Positions 7,633-14,830 are shown, counted from the stretch's first letter. The stretch is 14,857 nucleotides of DNA from an uncultured Helicobacter sp. (GCA_944325775.1 CALVBL010000031.1:1-14857), one strand, 5' to 3'. A program made the numbers and translations. The notes: a model not told the origin generated them from the sequence alone.

Positions 7633-7854
7633 ATGCGCTATAAACTCGTGATGTTTGGATTTTCTGCGTTATGCGTGGATATAGAGGAAGTAGTAGCGCG
7701 CCTCAAGGGTTATCCCCCAGAGCGCGCACAGCGTGAGGGTGGCGATCAATGCTATCTCATCGATCTGCACGATGGCGCATCCTATGAGATCGCGCTAGAT
7801 TCTCAAAACCACTACACCATTATCGGTCTAGCCACTCCAACATCAGCGCGTTGA
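7633..7854 (+). CDS. Small hypothetical protein, 73 aa
   Basis: No family recognised. The ATG follows a strong AAGGAG by 5 nt, and a plausible -10 lies upstream, which together support translation. The product is soluble-looking and mildly acidic: an N-terminal strand (YKLVMFGFSA), a helix (DIEEVVARLK), then QCYLIDLHDGASYEIALDS, which reads as two short strands. No signal peptide, transmembrane segment or known motif is seen. Its last 35 nt overlap the 3' end of htpG on the opposite strand, so the final 11 residues are constrained by htpG coding and may be an accident of where the stop falls. Without it, 7499-7819 would be an empty 320-nt gap, unusual for this compact window. Confidence 0.62.
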   Translation: MRYKLVMFGFSALCVDIEEVVARLKGYPPERAQREGGDQCYLIDLHDGASYEIALDSQNHYTIIGLATPTSAR

Positions 7855-9709
7855 GCTGCTTGCTAAACTCACTGCCTTGCTCGAGATTCTCACCTTCAGC
7901 AATCAGCGCACTGCCAAAGAGTAGCTGCGCGACTTTGGCGATTTTATCCGTATCTTTTGTGTTTTTGAGCTTTTGGAAAATCTCGTGATTGACATTGAGC
8001 TCAAGGTTTGGCTTTGTTTTTGGTGCTTGCTGCCCCATTTGCGCAAAAAGCTGGGCTAGCATAGGATTATCATCTTGCTTGATGAGGCTTAGAGGAGCTT
8101 GCTGCATCAGACTTGTGAGACTCACTTCGCCGATTTTCTCACCCAGCGCGTCTTTAAATCCTTGCACGATCGCCTCAAACTCTTTTTTAACCTCCTCACT
8201 CACACCTTCATCGCCGATCTCATCTAGCGCATCTTTGGAGCTGATGTTTTTGATTGGGGTCTTGTCGTATTCTCCCACCATAGGCATTACCATACCATCG
8301 ATTTCATCGCTAAGGAGTAGCACTTCAAAGCCCTTATTGGTAAATTTCTCCAAAAGCGGCGAGTTTTTTAGAATCTCTTTGTGTTCGCCTAGCGCATAGT
8401 AGATACTCTTTTGCTCCTTTGGCATAGATTCTTTGTAGGCTTTAAGTGAGACAAATTCGCGCTTTTGGCTATCACAGCGCACAAGTTCGAGTAACTTTTC
8501 TTTGTTTTCATAATCACCATAAAGCCCCTCTTTGAGTACTTTGCCAAACTGCGCGTAAAATTCTTTATACAGATTCTCATCTTTTGCCATCGTAGCGATT
8601 TCTGAAAGAATTTTCTTAGTCGAGGCGGATTTGATATTGGCAAGAATTTTGTTTTGTTGCAAAATCTCGCGGCTGACATTAAGCGGCAAATCGCTACTAT
8701 CGATCACCCCGCGCACAAACCGCAGGTATGGTGGTAAAAGCTCCTTATCATCATCGGTGATAAACACGCGCTTGACATAGAGCTTCACGCCACTTTGATA
8801 ATCCACGCGATAGAGGTCAAATGGCGCACTCTTGGGGAAATAAAAGAGTGTGGTGTATTCGAGATTGCCCTCGACTTTGGTGTGAATCCAGCGCATCGGA
8901 TCGGCATTATCATGAGCAAAAGACTTATAAAAATCCTTATAATCCTGCTCTTTTAGCTCGGATTTGGGCAGAGTCCAGAGAGCTTTTGCTGAGTTTATTT
9001 GCTCCTCTTTTTGCTCTAGTTTTTCTTTTTTCTTATCCTCCTTGCCCTCTTCGCCCTCTTTTTTGGGTTCGCTCACCACTTCGGTGTAATGCAGATAAAT
9101 CGGGAAGGCAATGTGCTCGGAATATTTGCCGATAATACTCTGAATCTCCCATCGTGAGGCAAAATGCTTCTCATCTTTTTTAAGATAAAGCGTGATTTGT
9201 GTGCCAAACTCCTCTTGCACGCACTCGCCGATTTCATACTCGCCCTTGCCATCGCTCACCCACGCATACGCCTTATCCTCGCCTGCTTTTTTGCTCTGCA
9301 CCACCACGCGATCTGCCACCATAAACGCCGAGTAAAAGCCCACGCCAAATTGTCCAATAAGCGCAGAATCTTTTTTCTTGTCCCCAGAGAGTTGGGAGAG
9401 GAAGCTCTTAGTGCCGGATTTAGCAATCACGCCTAGATGCTCTTTGAGGTCGGATTCATTCATACCGATACCATTATCTTGGATCGTGATAGTGCCCTTT
9501 TTGTCATCAAAGGAAATATCAATACGCGGACTGAAGGTAAGGTTTTTAAATTTCTCATCAGTAAGCGTGAGATATGAGAGCTTATCAAGTGCGTCAGAGG
9601 CGTTGCTCACAAGCTCACGCAAAAAGATTTCTTTGTTTGAATACAAAGAATGTATCATCAAATCCAAAAGTTGTGTGATCTCTGTCTGAAAAGAATGTTT
9701 TGTAGCCAT
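7820..9709 (-). CDS. htpG: HtpG, bacterial Hsp90 chaperone
   Basis: ATP-driven cytosolic chaperone dimer. The 629-residue product has the N-terminal GHKL ATPase domain with RELVSNASDALDKL (31-44; catalytic Glu32), DNGIGM (78-83) and GQFGVGFYSAFM (119-130). A Lys/Glu-rich charged linker covers about 213-237. The middle domain includes LPPYLRFVRGVIDSSDLPLNVSRE, with the Hsp90 arginine, and a C-terminal dimerisation region follows. Start: the frame is open to 9742, but ATG-9709 begins the canonical MATKHSFQTE and is 6 nt after AAGGAG, so it is preferred. TACAAT at 9741-9746 is the likely -10. The upstream AT-rich region has two pairs of direct repeats. No CIRCE element was found, so HrcA control is not supported; HspR control cannot be excluded by eye. 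Confidence 0.97.
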   Translation of the reverse strand: MATKHSFQTEITQLLDLMIHSLYSNKEIFLRELVSNASDALDKLSYLTLTDEKFKNLTFSPRIDISFDDKKGTITIQDNGIGMNESDLKEHLGVIAKSGTKSFLSQLSGDKKKDSALIGQFGVGFYSAFMVADRVVVQSKKAGEDKAYAWVSDGKGEYEIGECVQEEFGTQITLYLKKDEKHFASRWEIQSIIGKYSEHIAFPIYLHYTEVVSEPKKEGEEGKEDKKKEKLEQKEEQINSAKALWTLPKSELKEQDYKDFYKSFAHDNADPMRWIHTKVEGNLEYTTLFYFPKSAPFDLYRVDYQSGVKLYVKRVFITDDDKELLPPYLRFVRGVIDSSDLPLNVSREILQQNKILANIKSASTKKILSEIATMAKDENLYKEFYAQFGKVLKEGLYGDYENKEKLLELVRCDSQKREFVSLKAYKESMPKEQKSIYYALGEHKEILKNSPLLEKFTNKGFEVLLLSDEIDGMVMPMVGEYDKTPIKNISSKDALDEIGDEGVSEEVKKEFEAIVQGFKDALGEKIGEVSLTSLMQQAPLSLIKQDDNPMLAQLFAQMGQQAPKTKPNLELNVNHEIFQKLKNTKDTDKIAKVAQLLFGSALIAEGENLEQGSEFSKQLNALMLEWLDR

Positions 9710-9740
9710 ACAATACTCCTTGTAAGAAAAATTTCGGCGC

Positions 9741-9746
9741 ATTGTA
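9741..9746 (-). promoter_or_regulatory. -10 box for htpG
   Basis: TACAAT followed by GCG on the minus strand, 31 nt before ATG-9709. The region upstream is very AT-rich. Confidence 0.6.
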
Positions 9747-9782
9747 TCAGAAAAAAGTAAAAAGATTCTAAGTTTTATATAT

Positions 9783-9840
9783 TTATACTAAATAAACTTT
9801 ATATCATATGTATAAACTTTTCTTATAACTTATACTAAAT
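9783..9840. repeat. Two interleaved direct repeats upstream of htpG
   Basis: TTATACTAAAT occurs at 9783-9793 and 9830-9840 (47 nt apart), and ATAAACTTT at 9792-9800 and 9812-9820 (20 nt apart, about two helical turns). They lie 40-100 nt upstream of the htpG -10, a plausible activator or repressor region. The outermost copy overlaps the stop of the 64-codon gene. Confidence 0.5.
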
Positions 9841-10029
9841 CTTAGATTCAAACTCCTGATGTTGGCGAAACTCATAGGTCTGCCCCAGAATCTGCAAATG
9901 CTTGCTTTTTAGCTCTAGCACGATGTTTTTTAGCTTGGTAATGTCTTGTTTGTCTAACTGCGAAAGGGCTTGTGTGTTAATTTTAAGATTCTGTGTGATC
10001 TTGCTCTCTTGTGATTTTTGATCTTCCAT
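9835..10029 (-). CDS. Small charged coiled-coil hypothetical protein, 64 aa
   Basis: No family recognised. AGGAG lies 8 nt before the ATG, and TATACT at 10065-10070 is a candidate -10. The sequence is rich in Lys, Gln and Glu (MEDQKSQESK..., then DITKLKNIVLELKSKHLQIL), with leucine/isoleucine spacing that suggests one amphipathic helix or short coiled coil. No cysteine, signal peptide or membrane segment. It ends 125 nt before htpG on the same strand and diverges from the small HTH gene, sharing a very AT-rich control region with it. It could be a small stress-linked or regulatory protein, but nothing in the sequence assigns a function. Confidence 0.6.
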   Translation of the reverse strand: MEDQKSQESKITQNLKINTQALSQLDKQDITKLKNIVLELKSKHLQILGQTYEFRQHQEFESKI

Positions 10030-10064
10030 AAATCCAGCTCCTGTAAGTGATTTCCAAAGACGAT

Positions 10065-10070
10065 AGTATA
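10065..10070 (-). promoter_or_regulatory. Candidate -10 box for the 64-codon gene
   Basis: TATACT on the minus strand, 35 nt before ATG-10029, with A/T-rich sequence upstream. Confidence 0.4.
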
Positions 10071-10133
10071 GTTTTAATTTAATTAATTTTTACTTAATTT
10101 ATACTCTTTATATTATTTATTTTACATTATTAT

Positions 10134-10147
10134 TACTCTTAAGAGTA
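10134..10147. promoter_or_regulatory. 14-bp perfect palindrome, candidate operator
   Basis: TACTCTTAAGAGTA is a perfect palindrome centred 52 nt before ATG-10193 in the divergent region between the 64-codon gene and the HTH gene. A half-site ATACTCTT recurs at 10101-10108. The position fits an operator for the neighbouring HTH protein (autoregulation), by inference. Confidence 0.5.
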
Positions 10148-10192
10148 TATTTTAAGTTTTATGGTGGAATGCCTTTTGCTCGATGCGCTGTT

Positions 10193-10402
10193 ATGGATAA
10201 ACGAACATTTAAAATACTACTTGCACGCGCGAATTTGAGTAAAAAAGACTTCGCCCAAATGGTAGGTATCAGCCCACAAAGCGTAAATAACTGGGGGTGT
10301 AGCAAAGAATTTCCCTACTGGGTGCAAAGTTACCTGCAAAACTATATAGAAGTGCTAGAATACCGCGCACTCAAGGCACGATTGAAAGAAATTTGCCTAT
10401 GA
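10193..10402 (+). CDS. Small XRE/Cro-like helix-turn-helix protein, 69 aa
   Basis: A DNA-binding protein by fold. MDKRTFKILLARANLSKKDFAQMVGISPQSVNNWG gives helix 1, then the HTH (KKDFAQMVG turn ISPQSVNNW); PYWVQSYLQNYIEV follows. This small type (MDK..F...L..A.LSKK.FA...GI....VN.WG....PYWV..) is familiar in Campylobacterota genomes, often near mobile DNA. Start: the frame can begin at ATG-10169, but ATG-10193 gives the typical family N-terminus. Neither has a good ribosome site, so the start is uncertain and the mRNA may be poorly translated or leaderless. The moxR gene follows 55 nt downstream with its own -10. A palindrome upstream may be its operator. No other phage genes are nearby. Confidence 0.75.
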   Translation: MDKRTFKILLARANLSKKDFAQMVGISPQSVNNWGCSKEFPYWVQSYLQNYIEVLEYRALKARLKEICL

Positions 10403-10418
10403 TTTAGGCAGAGCGTGC

Positions 10419-10424
10419 TACAAT
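10419..10424 (+). promoter_or_regulatory. Extended -10 box for moxR
   Basis: TGCTACAAT (TG plus TACAAT), followed by GCC, 33 nt before ATG-10458 and just after the HTH gene stop. Suggests moxR is transcribed independently. Confidence 0.6.
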
Positions 10425-10457
10425 GCCAGCACAAAAGAGCAGATATAAGGAGCGCAA

Positions 10458-11396
10458 ATGTCGCACACACACAAGATTGCCCAGCTAAAAGAGCAGCTTA
10501 ATGCCTGCATTTTGGGACAAGAGAAGCTTATAGATATGGTGCTTATAGGGGTTTTTGCGCAGGGGCATATGCTCCTAGAGAGCGTGCCCGGACTTGCCAA
10601 GACCACGCTTGCCAAGACCCTCGCCAAATCACTCCAGCTTAATTTCAAGCGGATTCAATTCACGCCAGATCTGCTCCCTAGCGACATCATCGGTGCGCAG
10701 ATCTATAGCCCCAAGGATAATGATTTGCAAACGCGCTTTGGTCCGATTTTTACTAATATCTTGCTTGCTGATGAGATCAACCGCGCGCCTGCCAAGGTGC
10801 AATCCGCGCTCCTAGAGGCTATGCAAGAGCACCAAGTCACCATAGGCGAGGATTCTTACTTGCTCCAGAGCCCTTTCATCGTCATCGCCACCTCCAACCC
10901 CATAGAATCTGAAGGTGTGTATGCACTCCCTGAAGCCCAGCTTGATAGATTTATGCTTGTCATTCCCTTGAGCTATCCTGATAGCGCGAGTGAGATTGCA
11001 CTACTCCAAAACAAGCACCATGCGCGCGAAGTCGTGCCGATCTTAGAAACTTATGAGCTAGATTCTATTAAGCACAAGATAGAATCTATATATTGTGATG
11101 AGAGCGTATATGCCTACATTGTCGCACTAAGCAATGCCACGCGTGGGGAGCTACTCATAGATGGTGTACAGGCGCTACGGCTAGGCGTCTCGCCTCGTGC
11201 TAGCTTGGATCTAAGCCTTGCGGCAAAAGCCTATGCGTTTTTGCATGATAAAGAATATGTGAGTCCTAGCGATGTATTAAATGTGCTGCCATTTGTATTC
11301 TCACACAGAATCTTACTTAGCTTTGAAGCGCTTGGACTAGGGATAGATTCACAAAAGATCCTAGATGAGATCACTAAGCGCGTGCCAATCCCCTAA
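10458..11396 (+). CDS. MoxR-family AAA+ ATPase
   Basis: MoxR AAA+ proteins act as chaperone-like remodelling ATPases, usually together with DUF58 or von Willebrand A-domain partners. The 312 residues show Walker A ESVPGLAKTT (41-50, with Ala before the catalytic Lys48 as in this family), Walker B ILLADEINRAP (101-111), sensor 1 IATSNPIE (143-150), the LDRFML arginine region (162-167) and sensor 2 GVSPRA. The lid helices at the C-terminus are present, so it looks complete. AAGGAG lies 5 nt before ATG, and an extended -10 is upstream. The DUF58 gene follows and may overlap the 3' end by 32 nt, the standard pairing. No BatA/BatB-like genes follow, so this is a minimal two-gene version; its client is unknown. 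Confidence 0.93.
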   Translation: MSHTHKIAQLKEQLNACILGQEKLIDMVLIGVFAQGHMLLESVPGLAKTTLAKTLAKSLQLNFKRIQFTPDLLPSDIIGAQIYSPKDNDLQTRFGPIFTNILLADEINRAPAKVQSALLEAMQEHQVTIGEDSYLLQSPFIVIATSNPIESEGVYALPEAQLDRFMLVIPLSYPDSASEIALLQNKHHAREVVPILETYELDSIKHKIESIYCDESVYAYIVALSNATRGELLIDGVQALRLGVSPRASLDLSLAAKAYAFLHDKEYVSPSDVLNVLPFVFSHRILLSFEALGLGIDSQKILDEITKRVPIP

Positions 11397-11412
11397 ATCT
11401 GACACAGAATCT

Positions 11413-12228
11413 ATGCTACGACTAGCCCACAAACTGCCCTTTGTCAATCTAGAGAATCTACACACACACGATATTGCGGGCGAAGGCGGGGATTTCCTCG
11501 AATTAGGCGAGTATGTGTATGGGCAGGACGCACGCTTGCTCTCGCCTGCTGCCTGTCTCAAACACCAAAAACCAATGACCAAAATCTTTCAAAAGCAAGC
11601 ACTCTCACACCTGCATATTTTCCTGCTCCCGAGCAAAAGTCTCCTACTAGGCACACCTCCCAAGCTAGAATCCATCACGCACATCTGTGATATTTTGCTC
11701 CAGAGCGCGCAGATCTATGGGCTAAAGCCACTTTTGCACTATTTAGATTCACACAAGCCACAGACTTTCATCACACACAAGCACATACGCGAACTGCTAG
11801 ATTCACTAAAAGCCCTGCGATTTTCTCATCGCGACCAACTCCACAAAGCCACAGGCTTGCAAGCCCTGCGCCACCTCATCGCACACAAACACAAGAAAGG
11901 TTTGGGCGTGATCATCGGGGATTTTTACAAGCTAGATTCACTGCCCATCGTCGCTTCTTTAAAGCATTATCTCGTGCTGTATGCGCTCTGTGTGCGCTCA
12001 AATCTTGAATGGGAACCGAAGTTTTTGGATACTGTGCGCGGGATTGAAGTGTGTGATGTGGAGACTGGGGAGAGCTGTGAAGATACCCTCACACTCGCGC
12101 AATATAAAGAAAATCTTGCGCACTATGATGCGCGATTGAGGGCATATTTCACGCGTATGGGTGCAAGGCTCTCTTATCTCGATCCCCACGACACGCTCCT
12201 CCCCCAACTCCAGAGGGCTTTTCACTGA
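11413..12228 (+). CDS. Divergent DUF58 protein, MoxR partner
   Basis: DUF58 proteins usually accompany MoxR ATPases. Here GEGGDFLELGEYVYGQDAR (residues about 23-41) and KPMTKIFQKQALSHLHIFLL match the conserved core. Two hallmark positions differ: the usual R-x-I-x-W after the Asp/Arg is replaced by RLLSPAA, and the DxSxS metal site of the von Willebrand A-like fold reads LPSKS, with no Asp. The C-terminal part (helix/strand mix, 271 residues total) continues without frameshift to the stop. Start: ATG-11413 begins 16 nt after the moxR stop; an in-frame ATG at 11365 overlaps moxR. Neither has a Shine-Dalgarno, and the upstream stretch looks like out-of-frame moxR, so 11413 is preferred. Translation is probably coupled to moxR. 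A terminator follows. Confidence 0.78.
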   Translation: MLRLAHKLPFVNLENLHTHDIAGEGGDFLELGEYVYGQDARLLSPAACLKHQKPMTKIFQKQALSHLHIFLLPSKSLLLGTPPKLESITHICDILLQSAQIYGLKPLLHYLDSHKPQTFITHKHIRELLDSLKALRFSHRDQLHKATGLQALRHLIAHKHKKGLGVIIGDFYKLDSLPIVASLKHYLVLYALCVRSNLEWEPKFLDTVRGIEVCDVETGESCEDTLTLAQYKENLAHYDARLRAYFTRMGARLSYLDPHDTLLPQLQRAFH

Positions 12229-12262
12229 TATTGGTAATAATTTTTGGGAAGCTTTAAGAGGA

Positions 12263-12287
12263 GTGATTTAGCTTTTGCTCAAATCAC
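12263..12287 (+). terminator. Rho-independent terminator of the moxR-DUF58 unit
   Basis: GTGATTTAGC pairs with GCT(C)AAATCAC around a TTTT loop (10 bp, one bulged C), followed by ATTTTTG on the plus strand. It overlaps the last codons of the convergent argS by 4 nt. The minus strand lacks a T-run directly after the stem, so argS is not clearly served by it. Confidence 0.6.
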
Positions 12288-13906
12288 ATTTTTGTCTTTG
12301 CCTCTATCCCGATGAGAGACAGACCTAGCGTGATACTCTCACTCACCACCAACAAGGCTTTGAGAATCTCTGCCTGATATGGCGAACCCAGAATCTTATG
12401 GGCATTGTAAAAACTATGAAAATCGCTCGCTAGATTCTTAAGATACTCGCATACCTTTTGAATCTCGCGCTCACAGAAGCTAGAATGCAAGATCTGATGG
12501 ATACTTAGTGCATTAAACACAAGCGCGTAGAGATCTTGCCACATTACTGAATCCTCACCCACAAATCGCGCACTAAGCACCTGATCGCGCGCAAGAGAGG
12601 ATTTTTCTAAAAGCGTGTGAATCCTTGCATTCGCATAGTTGATGTAAAAAATCGGATTGGACGCATCTTGCTTAGAGAGCGTGTCGATGTCAAACTCTAA
12701 ATGCGTATCCACGCGCTTGGTCAAAAAAACAAAACGCAGCGCATCGCTCCCGATATCCTCGACCACATCACGCAGGAGTATGAAATTCCCCGCGCGCTTG
12801 CTCATCTTGTAGTTTTGCCCACCTTGAGAGAGCGCGACCATTTGAGAGAGCAAAATCTCTAGCTTGCCGCTATCATAACCCAAAAACTCGATCGCTGCCT
12901 TCACACGCGCAATATAGCCGTGATGATCCGCGCCCCAGATATTGATATAATGATCAAAGGCACGCATAAATTTGTCCTGATGATAGATGATATCGCCAGC
13001 TAAATAAGTAGGCTCGCCATTTTCGCGCACGATCACGCGATCTTTTTGATCGCCCTTATCCCTAGAGCGCAGCCAGAGCTTGCCCTCTCTTTCTTCCACG
13101 CCATTATGAGCTTTGAGCACCTCTAGAGTCTCTGCCCACCTGCTAAAGAGCTCCTTTTCGCTCACATAATGATCAAATTCTATATCAAGGCTTTTGAGAT
13201 TCTTGCGGATTTCTTCTAGCATCAAATCTTTGGCAAATACACTAAGGAGAGGAATGCTCGAATCATCAGCAAACGCTAACTCGCCAAAATGTGCTATAGC
13301 CGCCTTGGCAATATCCACAATATACGCGCCTTTGTAGTATTCCTCCGGGTAGCTCACCGCCTCGCCTAAAATCTCCCTGCCGTTCAAATACACAGAAAGC
13401 CCTAAGGTGTTGATTTGACTACCCGCATCGTTGATATAATACTCGCTCACAATATCATAGCCCAAAAACTGCCCGATACGCTTGAGACTATCACCATAAA
13501 TCGCCCCACGCGCATGCCCTATATGCAGTGGTCCCGTGGGATTTGCGCTCACAAACTCTAGCAAGATTCTCTCTTGCTTCCCAAAATCTTGAGGGACAAA
13601 ATACTCGCCATTTAAGGCTCTCTCACATAATGAATCTAAAAAGTTGTGTGAGAGCGTGAGATTGATATAGCCATTTAATGGCTGCACCTTAGCAAATTCC
13701 TTATAATCCTGCAAGAGTGCACTAAGCTCTTGGGCAATGAGGTTTGGAGACTTTTTGAGAGATTTAGCAAGCATAAATGCTATGGGCGTGGCAAAATGTC
13801 CAAATTCTTTTTGTTTGGGTCGCTCTAGGGGGACTTGGATAGGCTTTGATGGCGCAATGCGCGTATTTATGAAGTTTTCTAAAAGATTTTTGATATGATT
13901 GTGCAT
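12284..13906 (-). CDS. argS: Arginyl-tRNA synthetase
   Basis: A class I synthetase charging tRNA-Arg. The 540 residues include an N-terminal Add-1-like domain (to about 100; NGYINLTLS), the HIGH signature in ANPTGPLHIGHARG (121-134), the middle catalytic part (GADHHGYIARVKAA, 325-338), KMSKRAGNF (367-375) and a C-terminal anticodon-binding helical domain (NARIHTLL onward). Length is slightly short of the usual 530-590 range midpoint but all elements are present. AAGG is 10 nt before the ATG, a longer gap than its neighbours. It lies 38 nt after tatA on the same strand, giving gmk-tatA-argS, the order I recall from H. pylori, and is probably co-transcribed. The 3' end converges with the DUF58 gene. 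Confidence 0.97.
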   Translation of the reverse strand: MHNHIKNLLENFINTRIAPSKPIQVPLERPKQKEFGHFATPIAFMLAKSLKKSPNLIAQELSALLQDYKEFAKVQPLNGYINLTLSHNFLDSLCERALNGEYFVPQDFGKQERILLEFVSANPTGPLHIGHARGAIYGDSLKRIGQFLGYDIVSEYYINDAGSQINTLGLSVYLNGREILGEAVSYPEEYYKGAYIVDIAKAAIAHFGELAFADDSSIPLLSVFAKDLMLEEIRKNLKSLDIEFDHYVSEKELFSRWAETLEVLKAHNGVEEREGKLWLRSRDKGDQKDRVIVRENGEPTYLAGDIIYHQDKFMRAFDHYINIWGADHHGYIARVKAAIEFLGYDSGKLEILLSQMVALSQGGQNYKMSKRAGNFILLRDVVEDIGSDALRFVFLTKRVDTHLEFDIDTLSKQDASNPIFYINYANARIHTLLEKSSLARDQVLSARFVGEDSVMWQDLYALVFNALSIHQILHSSFCEREIQKVCEYLKNLASDFHSFYNAHKILGSPYQAEILKALLVVSESITLGLSLIGIEAKTKM

Positions 13907-13944
13907 AGTAACAATACCTTGATTGCGGCGGTGGTGAGCAAAAA

Positions 13945-14172
13945 TTAGCTTTTTTGCTCTGGGGTAGATTCTGTCTTTTGGATATTTTGTGGTTTAGATT
14001 CTGTAGTTTGAGTGATTTTCTCCTGCTCCTCATCGTCCTCTTTGATAGCTTTTTTGAAATTCTTCACTCCGCTCCCTAAACCTTTTGCCAGCTCTGGAAT
14101 CCTCTTGGCACCAAAAAGTAGCACGATGACTAATAGGACAATCACCCAATGCCAAATGCTTCCTGTTCCCAT
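13945..14172 (-). CDS. tatA: Sec-independent translocase subunit TatA
   Basis: Pore-forming TatA of the twin-arginine pathway, which exports folded proteins across the inner membrane. The 75 residues begin MGTGSIWHWVIVLLVIVLLFG, a transmembrane helix (about 6-20) ending in the conserved Phe20-Gly21 hinge. An amphipathic helix follows (AKRIPELAKGLGSGVKNFKKAI, about 22-43), then an acidic, Gln/Thr-rich disordered tail. Start: the frame extends upstream, but ATG-14172 follows AAGGAG by 6 nt and gives the canonical TatA N-terminus. A -10 (TACAAT) lies 28 nt upstream inside a hairpin, so tatA can be transcribed separately from gmk. No TatB or TatC gene is in the window. The short tail and GSI start favour TatA over TatB. 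Confidence 0.95.
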   Translation of the reverse strand: MGTGSIWHWVIVLLVIVLLFGAKRIPELAKGLGSGVKNFKKAIKEDDEEQEKITQTTESKPQNIQKTESTPEQKS

Positions 14173-14195
14173 ACATCTCTCCTTGTGGTAAATTG

Positions 14196-14219
14196 AGGGC
14201 ATTGTAACCAAAATGCCCT
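14196..14219. repeat. Inverted repeat overlapping the tatA promoter
   Basis: AGGGCATT (14196-14203) pairs perfectly with AATGCCCT (14212-14219) around the loop GTAACCAA. One arm and the loop contain the tatA -10, and the outer arm touches the gmk stop codon. No T-run follows on the minus strand, so it is not a typical terminator; a regulator-binding site or an RNA hairpin between gmk and tatA is possible. Confidence 0.6.
14201..14206 (-). promoter_or_regulatory. -10 box for tatA
   Basis: TACAAT followed by GCC on the minus strand, 28 nt before ATG-14172. It lies in the gmk-tatA gap. Confidence 0.55.
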
Positions 14220-14830
14220 TAAAGTTTGCTCCAATTTTGCAAAAGCTCCTCGTTTTGGCGCGTATTGCGATACAGCAGGCTCTGCGCAATCGCGGTGATG
14301 GCTTGCTTCGCCTGCGTGATATCATCATTTATAAGCACATAGTCAAAAGTATGCAAGTGCTGCATTTCCTCATAAGCCTGTATGAGGCGAAACTCAATCG
14401 TGTGCTCATCATCGGTCTGACGACTTTGGAGTCTGCTTTTTAGAATCTCCTTATTTTTGGTCGTGATAAACACCGACTGGGCAAAGTCCCCAAAATGCGC
14501 CTTGATATCCCTATGTCCCTGCACATCGACATCAAAAAGCACGATCTTCCCCTGCTCTAGTGCGCGTGTGATAGGCTCTAGGGAAGTGCCATAGTAGTTG
14601 TTATGCACCTGCGCCCATTCGAGAAACCGCCCCTCCTGCACCTGCGTGAGAAACTCCTGCTCGCTCACAAAGTGATAATGCACACCATCTTGCTCGCCTT
14701 GGCGCATAGCACGCGTGGTAGTGGAAATAGAAAAATACAGATTAGGGATCACGCGCAAAAGCTCTTGGGTCAGTGTGCTTTTGCCACAGCCACTAGGTCC
14801 AGAGATGATGAGCACCGCACCCTTGCTCAT
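14219..14830 (-). CDS. gmk: Guanylate kinase
   Basis: Phosphorylates GMP to GDP with ATP, an essential step in guanine nucleotide synthesis and recycling. The 203 residues match family length. The P-loop is SGPSGCGKST (10-19). The GMP-binding segment has STTTRAMRQGEQDGVHYHFVSEQEF (36-60; Arg/Tyr contacts), then FLEWAQVHNNYYGTS. The second core strand is ILFDVDVQGHRDIK, and SRLQSRQTDDE contains the lid arginines. AAGGA lies 9 nt before ATG-14830. The upstream gene appears to end in a TGA overlapping this ATG, suggesting coupling. tatA starts 46 nt downstream, with argS after it. Confidence 0.97.
   Translation of the reverse strand: MSKGAVLIISGPSGCGKSTLTQELLRVIPNLYFSISTTTRAMRQGEQDGVHYHFVSEQEFLTQVQEGRFLEWAQVHNNYYGTSLEPITRALEQGKIVLFDVDVQGHRDIKAHFGDFAQSVFITTKNKEILKSRLQSRQTDDEHTIEFRLIQAYEEMQHLHTFDYVLINDDITQAKQAITAIAQSLLYRNTRQNEELLQNWSKL

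Noticed and set aside
7989..8399. Plus-strand open frame of 136 codons opposite htpG
   Set aside because: Antisense shadow of a strongly conserved gene; Ser/Leu-rich translation typical of the opposite strand and no ribosome site.
9700..9840. CIRCE/HrcA operator upstream of htpG
   Set aside because: No TTAGCACTC-type inverted repeat is present on either strand.
10161..10171. Earlier starts for the HTH gene (ATG-10169, in frame; ATG-10161, out of frame)
   Set aside because: The residues added by 10169 do not fit the family N-terminus and the GGTGGA sequence abuts the ATG with no spacing.
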